NCBI GenBank assembly: GCA_030715195.1
Contig: JAUYVI010000008.1
Coordinates: 124,001 to 188,000 of the forward strand
Reading direction: 5' to 3'
Length of the DNA: 64,000 nt
From: Dongia sedimenti
GTDB taxonomy: Bacteria; Pseudomonadota; Alphaproteobacteria; Dongiales; Dongiaceae
Every line of letters starts with the position of its first letter. Within the stretch, counting starts at the first letter, position 1. Below the pieces are notes generated by a model that ran no database searches, had not been told where the DNA came from, and saw only the letters and a program-made list of their open reading frames with translations. Made by a program: the position numbers and the translations under genes. Positions 24,140-33,326 of this stretch are shown here, in pieces.

Positions 24140-25558
24140 ATGAGTTCACAGCCGAGTTCACAGCCGGGCCCAAAACCCAACTCCTTCGCCGCCCGCGACG
24201 CCGCCTATCACCTGCACGGCTATACCAACGCCCTGAAGACCGAGAAGGAAGGCGGCTTCGTCGTCGTCCGCGGCGACGGTCCCTTCGTCTATGACGAGAA
24301 CGACAAGGAATATCTCGACGGCCTGTCCGGCCTCTGGTGCGCGGCACTCGGCTTCGGCAAGGAGCAGCGGATCATCGACGCGGCGGTGCGGCAGATGGAG
24401 AACCTGCCCTACTACCACACCTTCTCGCAGAAGGCCCCGGCGGTCACCGTCGAGCTGGCCGAGCGCCTGGTGGAACTCGCCTCCCTGGCCGCGCCGATGT
24501 CGAAGGCCTATTTCTGCAACTCCGGCTCCGAGGCCAACGACACCGCGATCAAGATGATCTGGTACTTCAACAACGCGCTCGGGCGTCCGGAGAAGAAGAA
24601 GATCATCGCCCGGGTGAAGGGCTATCACGGCGTCACCGTCGGCTCCGGCTCGCTGACCGGCCTGCCGCTGGTGCACAAGGATTTCGATCTCCCGATCAAG
24701 AACGTCTTCCACACCGACTGCCCGCATTACTACCGCTTCGGCAAGGCCGGCGAGAGCGAAGAGGATTTCGCGACCCGGATGGCGGAGAGCCTGGAGGCGC
24801 TGATCCAGCGCGAGGGCCCGGACACCATCGCCGCGATGTTCGCCGAGCCGGTCATGGGTGCGGGCGGCGTGCTGACCCCGCCGAAGACCTATTGGGAGAA
24901 GATCCAGAAGGTGCTGAAGAAGCACGACATCCTGCTGGTCGCCGACGAGGTGATTTGCGGCTTCATGCGCACCGGCAACCAATGGGGCAGCCAGACCTTC
25001 GGCATGAAGCCCGACATCATGACCATGGCGAAGCAGCTCTCGGCGGCGCAGATGCCGATCGCCGCCGTGCTGATCAGCCAGCGGGTCTACGAGGGCCTGC
25101 GCGACCATAGTGGAAAACTGGGCTCCTGGGCGCATGGCATCACCTATTCCGGCCATCCGGTCGCCGCGGCGGTGGCGCTCGAGACCCAGAAGATCTACGC
25201 GGAGCGCAAGATTCTCGATCATGTGCGCGCGATCTCGCCGGTGTTCCTGGCGGAGCTGAAGAGCTTCGCTGATCATCCCTTGGTCGGAGAGGTCCGCGGC
25301 GTCGGTTTGATCGGCGCGCTGGAGCTCGTCAAGGACAAGAAGACGCATGAGAGCTTCGATGCGTCGCTCGGCGTCGGTCCGAATCTGATCCGGATCGCCC
25401 ATGATCACGGCGTGATCCTGCGGCCGGTCGCGGATTCGATCTGCTTCTGTCCGCCGCTGATCTGCACCGAGGGCCAGATCCGCGAGATGTTCAAGCGCTT
25501 CCGCGCGGCCCTGGCGGAAACGCAAGAGTGGTTGAAGAGTCAATTGGTAGCGGCCTGA
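24140..25558 (+). CDS. Class III omega-aminotransferase (pyruvate-dependent type)
   Basis: A 472-aa fold-type I aminotransferase. [17 protein letters not shown] is the PLP-phosphate loop, [14 protein letters not shown] the class III ring-stacking segment, [15 protein letters not shown] the D-E-V-I-C-G-F-x-R-T-G motif with the PLP-N Asp, and [15 protein letters not shown] the Schiff-base Lys. The sequence resembles SpuC-like putrescine/beta-alanine:pyruvate transaminases. The first codons hold a 12-bp tandem duplication (SSQPSSQP). The stop overlaps the start of hemA by one base (TGATG). The amino donor is not known; the coupling to ALA synthase is striking. Confidence 0.87.
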   Translation: MSSQPSSQPGPKPNSFAARDAAYHLHGYTNALKTEKEGGFVVVRGDGPFVYDENDKEYLDGLSGLWCAALGFGKEQRIIDAAVRQMENLPYYHTFSQKAPAVTVELAERLVELASLAAPMSKAYFCNSGSEANDTAIKMIWYFNNALGRPEKKKIIARVKGYHGVTVGSGSLTGLPLVHKDFDLPIKNVFHTDCPHYYRFGKAGESEEDFATRMAESLEALIQREGPDTIAAMFAEPVMGAGGVLTPPKTYWEKIQKVLKKHDILLVADEVICGFMRTGNQWGSQTFGMKPDIMTMAKQLSAAQMPIAAVLISQRVYEGLRDHSGKLGSWAHGITYSGHPVAAAVALETQKIYAERKILDHVRAISPVFLAELKSFADHPLVGEVRGVGLIGALELVKDKKTHESFDASLGVGPNLIRIAHDHGVILRPVADSICFCPPLICTEGQIREMFKRFRAALAETQEWLKSQLVAA

Positions 25559-26778
25559 TGCGCAATTTCGATTCCTTCTTTCGCGAACGCCTGGACGACC
25601 TGAAGGCCGAGGGGCGCTATCGCACCTTCGCCGATCTCGAGCGGATCGCCGGCCGCTTCCCGCGCGCCCTCTACCGGTCCGCGCCGGATGCCAGCCCGCG
25701 CGAGGTCACGGTCTGGTGCAGCAACGACTATCTCGGCATGGGCCAGCACCCCGCGCTCGCCGCCGCCATGCACGGCTCGATCGAGAAGTCGGGCGCCGGC
25801 GCCGGCGGCACCCGCAACATCTCCGGCACCAGCCACGAAATCGTGCAGCTCGAGCGTGAGCTCGCGGCGTTCCATGGCAAGGAAGCCGGCCTCGCCTTCA
25901 CCTCGGGCTACATCTCCAACGAGGCGGCGCTCGGCACGCTGGCAAAGCACATGCCGGAGGCGATCGTCTTCTCCGATGCGCTGAACCACGCCTCGATGAT
26001 CGCCGGCATCCGCAACAGCCGCTGCGAATACCAGGTCTTCCGTCACAACGACGCGGCGCATCTGCGGCAGCTCCTGGAAGCCGCCGCTCCGCATCGCCCG
26101 AAGATCGTCGCCTTCGAATCCGTCTATTCCATGGACGGCGACATCGCGCCGTTGAAGGACCTGCTCGACGTCTGCGAACAGTTCAATGCCCTCACCTATC
26201 TCGACGAGGTCCACGCGGTCGGTCTCTACGGCCCGACCGGCGCCGGCATCGCCGAGCGCGAGGGCCTCGCGCACCGCTTCCACGTGATCGAGGGCACGCT
26301 CGGCAAGGCCTTCGGCCTGATCGGCGGCTACATCACCGGTTCGGCGCCCCTGGTCGATTTCGTGCGCAGCTTCGCGCCGGGCTTCATCTTCACCACCGCT
26401 TTGCCGCCGAGCGTCGCGGCGGGTGCCCGCGCCAGCCTGAAGGTGATCCGCGGCGCCGCCGATCTCCGCACCCGGCATCAGGCCATCGCCGCCGACCTCA
26501 AGGCGCGGCTGCTGGCCGCCGGCCTGCCGGTCATGCCGAGCGAGAGCCACATCGTGCCGGTAAAGGTCGGCGATCCGAAGGCCTGCCGCCGTGTGGCCGC
26601 GATCCTGCTCGAGCAGCACGGCATCTATGTGCAGCCGATCAATTACCCGACCGTGCCGAAGGGCACCGAGCGGCTGCGCCTGACGCCGACCCCGCTGCAC
26701 GACGAGGCGGAGGTCGCGGCGCTGATCGCGGCGCTTTCCAGCGTCTGGCGGGAACTCAGCCTGCCGATCGCCGCTTAA
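25558..26778 (+). CDS. hemA: 5-aminolevulinate synthase
   Basis: A 406-aa ALAS. It opens with [20 protein letters not shown], typical of alphaproteobacterial HemA. It then shows [34 protein letters not shown] (glycine-binding region), [12 protein letters not shown] with the PLP Asp, and EGTLGKAFG with the Schiff-base Lys at 250. It condenses glycine with succinyl-CoA to 5-aminolevulinate, the first step of haem, vitamin B12 and, where present, bacteriochlorophyll synthesis. It is translationally coupled to the class III aminotransferase upstream; a candidate FNR/FixK-like box lies in front of the pair. Complete length for the family. Confidence 0.95.
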   Translation: MRNFDSFFRERLDDLKAEGRYRTFADLERIAGRFPRALYRSAPDASPREVTVWCSNDYLGMGQHPALAAAMHGSIEKSGAGAGGTRNISGTSHEIVQLERELAAFHGKEAGLAFTSGYISNEAALGTLAKHMPEAIVFSDALNHASMIAGIRNSRCEYQVFRHNDAAHLRQLLEAAAPHRPKIVAFESVYSMDGDIAPLKDLLDVCEQFNALTYLDEVHAVGLYGPTGAGIAEREGLAHRFHVIEGTLGKAFGLIGGYITGSAPLVDFVRSFAPGFIFTTALPPSVAAGARASLKVIRGAADLRTRHQAIAADLKARLLAAGLPVMPSESHIVPVKVGDPKACRRVAAILLEQHGIYVQPINYPTVPKGTERLRLTPTPLHDEAEVAALIAALSSVWRELSLPIAA

Positions 26779-26811
26779 GACAGCGAGCCCCTCAAGCCGC
26801 AGCAGGCTTCG

Positions 26812-28002
26812 ATGACTGTATATGAGCAGCCGATGAAGCCGGCCTCCGTCCTGCGCCCGCGCCTGGCGGTGACCGCGCTGTTCCTGGCGAATGGCAGCGG
26901 CATCGGACTCTGGGCGGCCAGCATCGCGCCGATCAAGCTGCTGCACGGCCTGACCGACTTTCAGCTCAGCCTGGCGCTGCTCGCCTTCGCAATCGGCGCC
27001 ATTCTCACCATGACCATGACCGGCCATATCGCGGCCCGCTTCGGCTCGGCGCGGGTGGCGCTGCTGACCGGCCTCGCCTTCGCGGTTGCAATCCCCATCC
27101 CGGCGCTGATGCCGAGCCTTGTGACCCTGGCTCTGGCGATCCTTGCCTTCGGCGCCTGCAACGGCGCGATGGATGTCGCCATGAACGGCCACGGCGCCGT
27201 GGTCGAGCGGCTCACCGGCAAGCCGATCATGTCATCGTTCCATGCCGCCTTCAGCCTCGGCTGTCTGCTCGGCTCGGCTGCGGGCAGCGCCCTCCTCGCC
27301 GCCGGCTTCGGGCCGCTGGCCACCATGGGCTGCGCCGGCGGCTGGGCGCTGCTCTTGACGCTGGTCACGGCCTCCAGCCTGCCGGTACCGGAAACCGGTC
27401 CACGCGAACCCGCGGTCGCCTTCGCGCTGCCGAGCCGGGCGGCATTGCTGGTCGGAGCCTTGGCCTTTCTCTGCATGTTTGCCGAAGGCGCGGTGGCGGA
27501 CTGGTCCGGCGTCTACCTGGTCTCGGCGGCCGGGGTCTCGACCGCGGTCGCGGCCTGGGGCTATAGCGGCTTCGCCTTCGCCATGACCATCGGCCGGCTG
27601 CTCGGCGACCGCATCGTCCATGGCTTCGGCGCCGCGCGCGTGGTCGCGGCCGGGGCGGCCATTGCCGTGCTCGGCCTGGGTATCACCCTCGCCTTGCCGC
27701 GGGTCGATGTCGCGATCCTCGGCTACGCGCTGGCCGGGATCGGCATCGCCAACATCATCCCGGTTCTGTTCAGCGCCGGCGGCCGGGCGGTGCCGAGTCA
27801 CCCCGGGATCGGCGTCGCCATGGCCGCGACCTGCGGCTATGCCGGCTTCCTGTTGAGCCCGCCCCTGATCGGCGTGTTCGCCGATGTCCTCGGCCTGCGC
27901 GTCGCGCTGATTGCCCTGGCCGTGGCGCTGCTGATCGTCGCGCTGGCCGCGCCGCGCGTGCTCGGCGGAACCGGACCGTCATTGGACAGGCCCGGTTCCT
28001 AA
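26812..28002 (+). CDS. MFS transporter
   Basis: A 396-aa protein with twelve predicted membrane helices. The loop between helices 2 and 3 reads GHIAARFGSARVALLTG, a variant of the MFS motif A (G-x-L-a-D-r-x-G-r-r). The layout resembles the YbjJ/fucose-permease-like MFS subgroup (MAMNGHG, FHAAFSLGCLLGSAAGSALL). The substrate is unknown. It follows hemA by 33 bases on the same strand and precedes a PadR-like gene by 16, so the three may share a transcript. Confidence 0.85.
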   Translation: MTVYEQPMKPASVLRPRLAVTALFLANGSGIGLWAASIAPIKLLHGLTDFQLSLALLAFAIGAILTMTMTGHIAARFGSARVALLTGLAFAVAIPIPALMPSLVTLALAILAFGACNGAMDVAMNGHGAVVERLTGKPIMSSFHAAFSLGCLLGSAAGSALLAAGFGPLATMGCAGGWALLLTLVTASSLPVPETGPREPAVAFALPSRAALLVGALAFLCMFAEGAVADWSGVYLVSAAGVSTAVAAWGYSGFAFAMTIGRLLGDRIVHGFGAARVVAAGAAIAVLGLGITLALPRVDVAILGYALAGIGIANIIPVLFSAGGRAVPSHPGIGVAMAATCGYAGFLLSPPLIGVFADVLGLRVALIALAVALLIVALAAPRVLGGTGPSLDRPGS

Positions 28003-28018
28003 GCGGTAGATTGGCCTT

Positions 28019-28561
28019 ATGTACAAGGATAACAGCCTGGTCCCGTCGGAAGCGGTACGGCTGGCGGCCCTCGGCCTGCTGGCCAAGGGGCCGCGCGCCT
28101 ATGCCGACCTCGCCCGCGAGATCCGGCATTTCGCCCAGCGCATCGTCGGCCCCTCGCTGGAGCTGCTCGGTCCGTCGCTGGAGCTGTTCAAGGTCGAAGG
28201 GCTGATCGAGGCACAGAATCCGAAGGCGCCGAACGAACAGCAGATCATGCTGCTGACCGAATCCGGCCGCACCGAACTCAAGCGCCTGATGACGGCGAAC
28301 CTCCGCGGCCCGATGGGCGAGGTCAACAAGCTGATCATCGCCTTGAAGCTGAACTTCTTCGAGACGCTGTCACCCGAAGAGCGCCGCATCCAGGCCGAAG
28401 TCCTGGAAGAGGCCTGCGAGCGCGAGCTGACCCGCCTGCTGGACCTGCGCAGCCACCACGCCGAGAGCGGCGGGCTGCTGGTCGCCTGGCTGGATCACGA
28501 GATCACCGAAATCGAAGGCCGGCGGGATTGGTTCCGGCGGCTTCGTAACCGGTCGAACTGA
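28019..28561 (+). CDS. PadR-like winged-helix transcriptional regulator
   Basis: A 180-aa protein. The N-terminal ~90 residues show the PadR pattern: AVRLAALGLLAKGPRAYADL, a recognition-helix region, LFKVEGLIEAQNP for the wing, and LLTESGRTELKRLM. The C-terminal ~85 residues form the helical Vir_act_alpha_C-type dimerisation region (LKLNFFETLSPEERRIQAEV). PadR proteins usually repress an efflux pump; the MFS gene 16 bases upstream is an obvious candidate target. The stretch GPSLELLGPSLELF is a short internal repeat. Start: ATG at 28019. Confidence 0.75.
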   Translation: MYKDNSLVPSEAVRLAALGLLAKGPRAYADLAREIRHFAQRIVGPSLELLGPSLELFKVEGLIEAQNPKAPNEQQIMLLTESGRTELKRLMTANLRGPMGEVNKLIIALKLNFFETLSPEERRIQAEVLEEACERELTRLLDLRSHHAESGGLLVAWLDHEITEIEGRRDWFRRLRNRSN

Positions 28562-28843
28562 ATATCGTTTTTCGGCCACTTTCTCTGCGGCCCGGTGTTT
28601 TGCAGGCCCACGCTTCAGTCAGATCTGGCGACCGGAGCACTCGGCCATCTTTGCATTTGAAATAATCAAAGGTGATGTTACCATTGGTTGCAATTGAGCC
28701 GGCTAACCTATTTCGCTGACCGGTCTCCCAAGAATGCATCGACGGGCGGCGCAGCTCCGGCCCCTTACTTTTATCTAACGTCTGTTCGCCGACGAACGTC
28801 CGGAACAGAGGCGACTATTCCCGTAGGGCAAAGGCCAATTGCG
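28562..28843. other. AT-richer intergenic region left of the inverted-repeat segment
   Basis: No gene found. Base composition falls noticeably from here to about 30.6 kb. A promoter for the rightward gene inside the segment would have to lie here; TTGCAA at 28688 is a possible -35, but I find no convincing -10 at proper spacing. Confidence 0.4.
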
Positions 28844-28872
28844 GATAACTCGGAATTATGATCGATACGAAG
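28844..28872 (+). repeat. Left copy of a perfect 29-bp inverted repeat
   Basis: The sequence starting GATAACTCGGAATTATG and ending ATCGATACGAAG recurs, without mismatch, in reverse complement at 30527-30555. It includes 14 bases of leader, the ATG and the first five codons (MIDTK) of the gene that starts at 28858. Identity stops abruptly at both ends. Seen directly in the sequence. Confidence 0.97.
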
Positions 28873-29421
28873 ATCAGGTACTGGATCGTAGAAGCGATCA
28901 CTATTTCGCGCTTAGTAGCCGCCTTGCTCTTTGCATCTATCGCATTCCAGAGTCTTCCATTGATGCTCGTCGTCGGACTTTACGTGACTGCGGCTGCTTC
29001 AGATCTAGCCGACGGATTTCTTGCGCGGCGATTCAAAGTGGTCTCGAACTTCGGAAGAGCGTTTGATTTGGTGAGCGATAAATCGCTCACAATCGTCTCC
29101 CTGCTATACGCTGCAGCAAGAGGCGTAGATCTTCTTCCACTATCTATTATTGGGACGCGGGAGATCATAATGATCGGAGCGCGGATGATAACTGTGAGCG
29201 GGACCCCGCTTTTTCCAACAAGCAGATTCTTCGGAGGGGTGTTTTCATTTCTTGTTTGGGGCAACACCGTCCTGCTCATTCTATGCCATAAGCATGACGA
29301 CATTTTCTTGATTGCTAACTTGATCTATTGGTTATGCGCGATACTTGGTGCCGCAAATGCTCTCTATCGCATCAAATCAAGCGCTCATCGGATTAGGGTT
29401 GCTTCAGAATTCGACCAATGA
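28858..29421 (+). CDS. CDP-alcohol phosphatidyltransferase family protein
   Basis: A 187-aa membrane protein with the complete catalytic signature D49-x2-D52-G53-x2-A56-R57-x8-G66-x3-D70-x3-D74. It has about five to six helices, as in PgsA-type phosphatidylglycerophosphate synthases. These enzymes transfer a phosphatidyl group from CDP-diacylglycerol to an alcohol in the inner membrane; which alcohol is unknown. G+C is near 50% in a sampled line, against about 68% in the MFS gene nearby. The first five codons lie inside a 29-bp inverted repeat shared with the oppositely oriented neighbour, and the 3' ends of the two genes overlap by 29 bases. Confidence 0.85.
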   Translation: MIDTKIRYWIVEAITISRLVAALLFASIAFQSLPLMLVVGLYVTAAASDLADGFLARRFKVVSNFGRAFDLVSDKSLTIVSLLYAAARGVDLLPLSIIGTREIIMIGARMITVSGTPLFPTSRFFGGVFSFLVWGNTVLLILCHKHDDIFLIANLIYWLCAILGAANALYRIKSSAHRIRVASEFDQ

Positions 29422-30541
29422 GAGGACTGAGATTTTGTGAGATCTGAACGACGACTGAGATCGCTGTGGGGGCGAGCGCAATACCAAGGAAACGGATCAT
29501 ACGAGCTAAGTGCGGGTAGTTGGAGATTGCATCGACTCTCGCACAAAGCTTGTCAAAATAGTCCAGAGCTTCGCTCGCTCGCTGGACAGCGTCTCGATCG
29601 ACCACTTTTCCTGCGATTGTATCGTCATAGTATATCTGCTGAAGACGACGCAGCTTCTCGACGGTCGCTGACTTCAATTCGACTATATCCGTATGCAGCC
29701 GCAGCAAGGGGATACCGTATGCGATTGTTGCCGCGGCTAAGATCACGAGAATTCCAGTGAGTGGCGTCACATCAGCGGTCCTATGTATCTCAATCGCTCC
29801 TGCAAGTGGCAGGGCTGCGACTAGGAGCGCGATAGCAACTGGAGTTGATATCAAAGATGGTATCGCCCCGAAACCGCCGAGTCCGTCGCGGTGAAACGGC
29901 TGCAGTACTAGTTCCCCAGCCAATCGCTTCTCACGAATCGCTTTGAGTACGGCCCAGAGTATGGCGGTGTGAATAAATGCGATGTAGGGCAGTAGCCATA
30001 CAAAGAGGTAGAACTTATAGAATCGTGTAATCCAATAGCCGAACCCGTGAAGCGAAGAATCCCAGAAATCGTAGGGAACTACAATTCGAGGAAGCTGATT
30101 TTGGTAAGTATTCCAAACGAACGCCCCTAAGCCGGCCGCGTAATACAATGCGGCTATACTCTTGCCCTGCCTATCCTGGAGATGAACCGCATCTAGAACA
30201 CGTGCAGGGATATCTTGCGCAATCCGAAAAGCGACGGAATTGAAATCCGATTTAGCTCCGAAGTCATCAATCCGAAGGCATGAATATCGGACTAGGAGCG
30301 GTAGCGCGAACTGCAAGCCAAAAAATCCCCAAATTGCTGGGTGTTCAAAGAGACCAACATCACGCCCCGGGAGAGTGAGAGTATCATCCAGAGTACTGCC
30401 AAGAACTATGGCCGCGACTGAGCAGGCTGTGGTTAGCAAGCACTGGGCAACATATCCAACTCGCAGTAAACGGCCGAACAGGCGGTGGACTGAAAGACCA
30501 CCCTCTCCTAGGACGCTTGAGAGCCGCTTCGTATCGATCAT
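29393..30541 (-). CDS. Polytopic membrane protein of unknown function
   Basis: A 382-aa protein with about six hydrophobic segments (around residues 25-50, 67-85, 165-200, 225-250, 258-280 and 345-370) and a charged helical region at ~285-345 that could be a coiled coil (DIVELKSATVEKLRRLQQIY). I do not recognise the family. Its start region (leader, ATG and MIDTK) is identical to that of the CDP-alcohol phosphatidyltransferase gene because both lie in the two arms of the 29-bp inverted repeat. Base composition is lower in G+C than the flanks. It lies directly downstream of, and co-oriented with, the tyrosine recombinase. Confidence 0.65.
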   Translation of the reverse strand: MIDTKRLSSVLGEGGLSVHRLFGRLLRVGYVAQCLLTTACSVAAIVLGSTLDDTLTLPGRDVGLFEHPAIWGFFGLQFALPLLVRYSCLRIDDFGAKSDFNSVAFRIAQDIPARVLDAVHLQDRQGKSIAALYYAAGLGAFVWNTYQNQLPRIVVPYDFWDSSLHGFGYWITRFYKFYLFVWLLPYIAFIHTAILWAVLKAIREKRLAGELVLQPFHRDGLGGFGAIPSLISTPVAIALLVAALPLAGAIEIHRTADVTPLTGILVILAAATIAYGIPLLRLHTDIVELKSATVEKLRRLQQIYYDDTIAGKVVDRDAVQRASEALDYFDKLCARVDAISNYPHLARMIRFLGIALAPTAISVVVQISQNLSPLIGRILKQP

Positions 30542-30555
30542 AATTCCGAGTTATC
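30527..30555 (-). repeat. Right copy of a perfect 29-bp inverted repeat
   Basis: Exact reverse complement of 28844-28872. It contains the ATG and first five codons of the leftward membrane-protein gene. The stop codon of the recombinase gene is six bases to its right (30562-30564). No target-site duplication is visible outside the two arms (CAATTGCG on the left, GCTACTTC on the right). Confidence 0.97.
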
Positions 30556-30561
30556 GCTACT

Positions 30562-31524
30562 TCATAGGCGCACACCTCGGATCGGGTCGGCGCGGTCGAG
30601 CGCTTTGATCAAACTTTGGTCAGAGACATGGGTATATATCTCGGTCGTGGAGATGCTCGAATGGCCGAGGAGCTTCTGCACGTGCCGGATATCGGCACCT
30701 TCATCCAGCAGGAGTGTCGCTGCTGTGTGGCGCAGCATGTGCGGCGTGACCGCGCGGGAGATCCCGGCGGCTTCAGCCGCCTGCTTCAATCTGACCCGCA
30801 ACGCCTGGTCAGTCAGCCGCGCCCCGCGCGTGTTCATTAGAAGACGATCGCACGGCGTAGGGTTGGCATTGCGCATCTCGCCATATCGACTCAGGAAAGC
30901 GCGTACTCCGGGATTGGCCACATACACCGTGCGCTCGCGATTGCCTTTGCCGTTGATCCGGATAATCCCTTCTTGAGGTCGGACGTCTGTCAGCCGGATG
31001 CCGATCAGTTCTGACACGCGGACGCCGGTCGAGATCATCAAGAGAACGGCGAGATAGGTCGTGGTGCGCGAATCTCGCGTATCGATCTCCCCCCGCTTCG
31101 CCAAGTGTGCGCGTGGCTCCATCGTCGCCCGTAAGACCGCAACGAGCCGCTCCACATCGGCCCGGGCCAGCGCTCTCGGCAGGCGGCGCGGCAGCTTGCT
31201 GGATATCTCGAGGCCTTCGAAGGGCGAGCCCGGAACTTCCGCGTTCCGCTTCGCCCAGGCGAAGAATGTCTTGAGGCAGGCGAGCCGGCGCTTGACGGTC
31301 GCTGGACCGAGGCCGCGCTTTCCTGCGAGATTCGAGATGTAGGCCCGCATTTCCGCCGGACCCGGTGCCGCGCCGGCCGGGCGGCGCGGCAGGAAGCCGG
31401 CGAAGTCGCGTATGTCCTGTTGGTATGCGCGCAGGCTGTGCATCGAAAGCCGCCGTTCATTGCGGCAGTGCTTGATATAGGCAGCCATCAGGCTGCTCAG
31501 GCTCTTCAAGATGGCGTCCCCCAC
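30562..31524 (-). CDS. Tyrosine recombinase, XerC/D-like
   Basis: A 320-aa intact recombinase. Residues 1-95 form the SAM-like core-binding domain (SLRAYQQDIRDFAGFL, TVKRRLACLKTFFAWA). The catalytic domain has all active-site residues: R169 (STGVRVSEL), K193 (GKGNRER), H262 and R265 (PHMLRHTAA), H288 (LLGHSS) and the nucleophile Y297 (TEIYTHV). It resembles XerC/D in length and layout but lies beside an inverted-repeat-bounded segment rather than among housekeeping genes. The gene ends six bases from the right 29-bp repeat, which suggests that the repeat is its substrate. Confidence 0.92.
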   Translation of the reverse strand: MGDAILKSLSSLMAAYIKHCRNERRLSMHSLRAYQQDIRDFAGFLPRRPAGAAPGPAEMRAYISNLAGKRGLGPATVKRRLACLKTFFAWAKRNAEVPGSPFEGLEISSKLPRRLPRALARADVERLVAVLRATMEPRAHLAKRGEIDTRDSRTTTYLAVLLMISTGVRVSELIGIRLTDVRPQEGIIRINGKGNRERTVYVANPGVRAFLSRYGEMRNANPTPCDRLLMNTRGARLTDQALRVRLKQAAEAAGISRAVTPHMLRHTAATLLLDEGADIRHVQKLLGHSSISTTEIYTHVSDQSLIKALDRADPIRGVRL

Positions 31525-31666
31525 TATGCCGGCGGCTAAGGAGGTAGCGTCAAAACCTTAAGACGAGCCTTATATGGCGCGGTCGATCAGAATTGTTTCC
31601 CAAATGGGCGCTTCCGGCTGCATCGCCCGATGATTGCAAACCTCCGCAGCCGCCACGCCGCTCGCG

Positions 31667-32410
31667 TCAGAACAAGTGCTGGCCGCCGGTGAGGAAGATC
31701 TCCGTGCCGGTGACGTAAGAGAAATCGCTCCCGCAGAGCTGGAACACGACGCCGGCCACCTCATCGACCGAGCCCATCCGGCCCATCGGGATTCGCGGAA
31801 TCAGCGCCTCGTATTCGGGACCGACCATGGCGGTCTCGATCTCGCCGGGGGCGACCGCGTTCACGCGCACGCCCAGCGACGCGAACTCGCCGGCGAGCTC
31901 GCGGGTCAGGGCCGAGAGCGCCGCCTTCGAGGTCGAATAGGCCGAGCCGGCGAAGGGATGGATCGCATGGCCGGCGATCGAGGTGATGTTGACGATGCAG
32001 CCCTTCCCCTTGTGCAGCGGCTTGGCGAAGCCGCGCGCCAGCATCAGCGGCGCGAAGAAATTGAGCTCGAACACCTCGCGCCAGGCCTCGACATCGCCGT
32101 TCAGGCAGCCGAGCCGTTCCTTGAACGAGGTCTTCGGGCTGATCGCAGCGTTGTTCACCAGGGCATGGACCGGCTGGTCGCCCAGCACCTTCAAGGCTTC
32201 CTCGATGAAGTGCTCGGTGTCGGCGGTGTTCCCGAGGTCCGCGGTGATGTGATGGGTCCAGTTGGGATCCGCCTTGCACTCCTCCGGGATCGCCTCGCGC
32301 GAGCAGGTGATGATGCTCCAGCCTTCGGCGCTGAAGCGTTGCACGGTCGCATGGCCGATGCCGCGGCTGGCACCGGTCAGGACCACGGTCTTGCGGGTTT
32401 CTGTGGCCAT
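31667..32410 (-). CDS. Short-chain dehydrogenase/reductase (classical SDR)
   Basis: A 247-aa classical SDR. TGASRGIGHATVQRF is the cofactor motif TGxxxGIG, LVNNAAISP the NNA motif, ITSIAGHAIHP holds the catalytic Ser, YSTSKAAL the Y-x3-K pair, and VNAVAPGEIETAM the P-G motif. It ends in the usual GTEIFLTGGQHLF. Substrate unknown. The ATG at 32410 follows AGGAAA. It is the last gene of a leftward run with fieF and pdxH, 10 bases after fieF. Confidence 0.88.
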   Translation of the reverse strand: MATETRKTVVLTGASRGIGHATVQRFSAEGWSIITCSREAIPEECKADPNWTHHITADLGNTADTEHFIEEALKVLGDQPVHALVNNAAISPKTSFKERLGCLNGDVEAWREVFELNFFAPLMLARGFAKPLHKGKGCIVNITSIAGHAIHPFAGSAYSTSKAALSALTRELAGEFASLGVRVNAVAPGEIETAMVGPEYEALIPRIPMGRMGSVDEVAGVVFQLCGSDFSYVTGTEIFLTGGQHLF

Positions 32411-32420
32411 GGATTTCCTG

Positions 32421-33326
32421 CTATCCGAAGCGCGGCGACGGCCGGTCGGCCGCGCCGTACGGGTCCTGGTGGATGATCACCTCCGCCTCCGGGAAAGCCT
32501 CGATCACCTGGGCCTCGACCGCGTCGGAAATGCGGTGCGCCTCCTTGAGCGAGATCTCCGGCGAAAGTTCGAGATGAAACTGGATGAAGCGGTCCTTGCC
32601 CGCGATCCGGGTCCGGAGATCGTGCAGGTTCAGCACTTCCGGATGGTCGCGGACGATCGCCTTGATCTTCTCGCGCTCGGCCGTGTCCATCTCGCGGTCC
32701 ATCAGCATGTCGAGCGAAGTCCGGCCGATGGTGAGCGCGGTATAGGCGATGAAGATGGCCACCAGCAGGCCGAACAGCGGATCGATCCACCACCAGCCGA
32801 ACAGGCTGGACAGCACGAGCGCGACGATGACCGCGATGTTGGCGAGGAAGTCGCTGAGGTAATGCGCCGAGTCCGCCTGCACGGCCATGGAATCGGTGCG
32901 CCGGATGACGTGGCGCTGGAACAGGATCAGCGCCATGGTCAGGGCGATCGAGATCAGCATCACGAAGATGCCGACGGTCTCTTGCTGCACCGCCTGGCGC
33001 TCCAGGAAGTGCTTCCCGACCTCGAACAGCAGCAGCAGCGAGGAGCCGAGGATGAACGCGACCTGGATGAGGCCGGCCAGCGGCTCCGCCTTGCCGTGGC
33101 CGAACCGGTGCTCGGCATCGGCCGGCGTCACCGCCGTGCGGATGGCGAGGAGATTGACCATGGACGCCCCGAGATCGAGCGCGGAATCGAACAGCGACGA
33201 GAGCATGCTGACCGAGTTGGTCGCGACATAGGCATAGAGCTTGATCGCGATCAGCACCGCCGCCACGCCGACCGAAGCCAGGCCGGCGGCGCGCATCAAC
33301 CGCGCCGATGCCGGTGTCACCGCCAT
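32421..33326 (-). CDS. fieF: Cation diffusion facilitator (FieF-type divalent metal efflux)
   Basis: A 301-aa CDF transporter. Six helices precede a cytoplasmic domain. The metal-site motifs are SSLFDSALDLGAS (helix 2, D-x3-D), RFGHGKAEPLA after helix 2 and QADSAHYLSDFLAN (helix 5, H-x3-D). The C-terminal domain (VRDHPEVLNLHDLRTRIAG, FIQFHLEL, VIIHQDP) is the ferredoxin-like metallochaperone fold. The HYLSD pattern fits Zn/Fe/Cd exporters such as FieF. The ATG overlaps the pdxH stop by one base (TGATG), so translation is coupled. Confidence 0.88.
   Translation of the reverse strand: MAVTPASARLMRAAGLASVGVAAVLIAIKLYAYVATNSVSMLSSLFDSALDLGASMVNLLAIRTAVTPADAEHRFGHGKAEPLAGLIQVAFILGSSLLLLFEVGKHFLERQAVQQETVGIFVMLISIALTMALILFQRHVIRRTDSMAVQADSAHYLSDFLANIAVIVALVLSSLFGWWWIDPLFGLLVAIFIAYTALTIGRTSLDMLMDREMDTAEREKIKAIVRDHPEVLNLHDLRTRIAGKDRFIQFHLELSPEISLKEAHRISDAVEAQVIEAFPEAEVIIHQDPYGAADRPSPRFG

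Noticed and set aside
28844-30555. Simple insertion sequence or MITE with terminal inverted repeats
   Set aside because: No transposase inside, no target-site duplication, and the arms include start codons of both internal genes; an inversion substrate fits better, though a mobile origin is not excluded.
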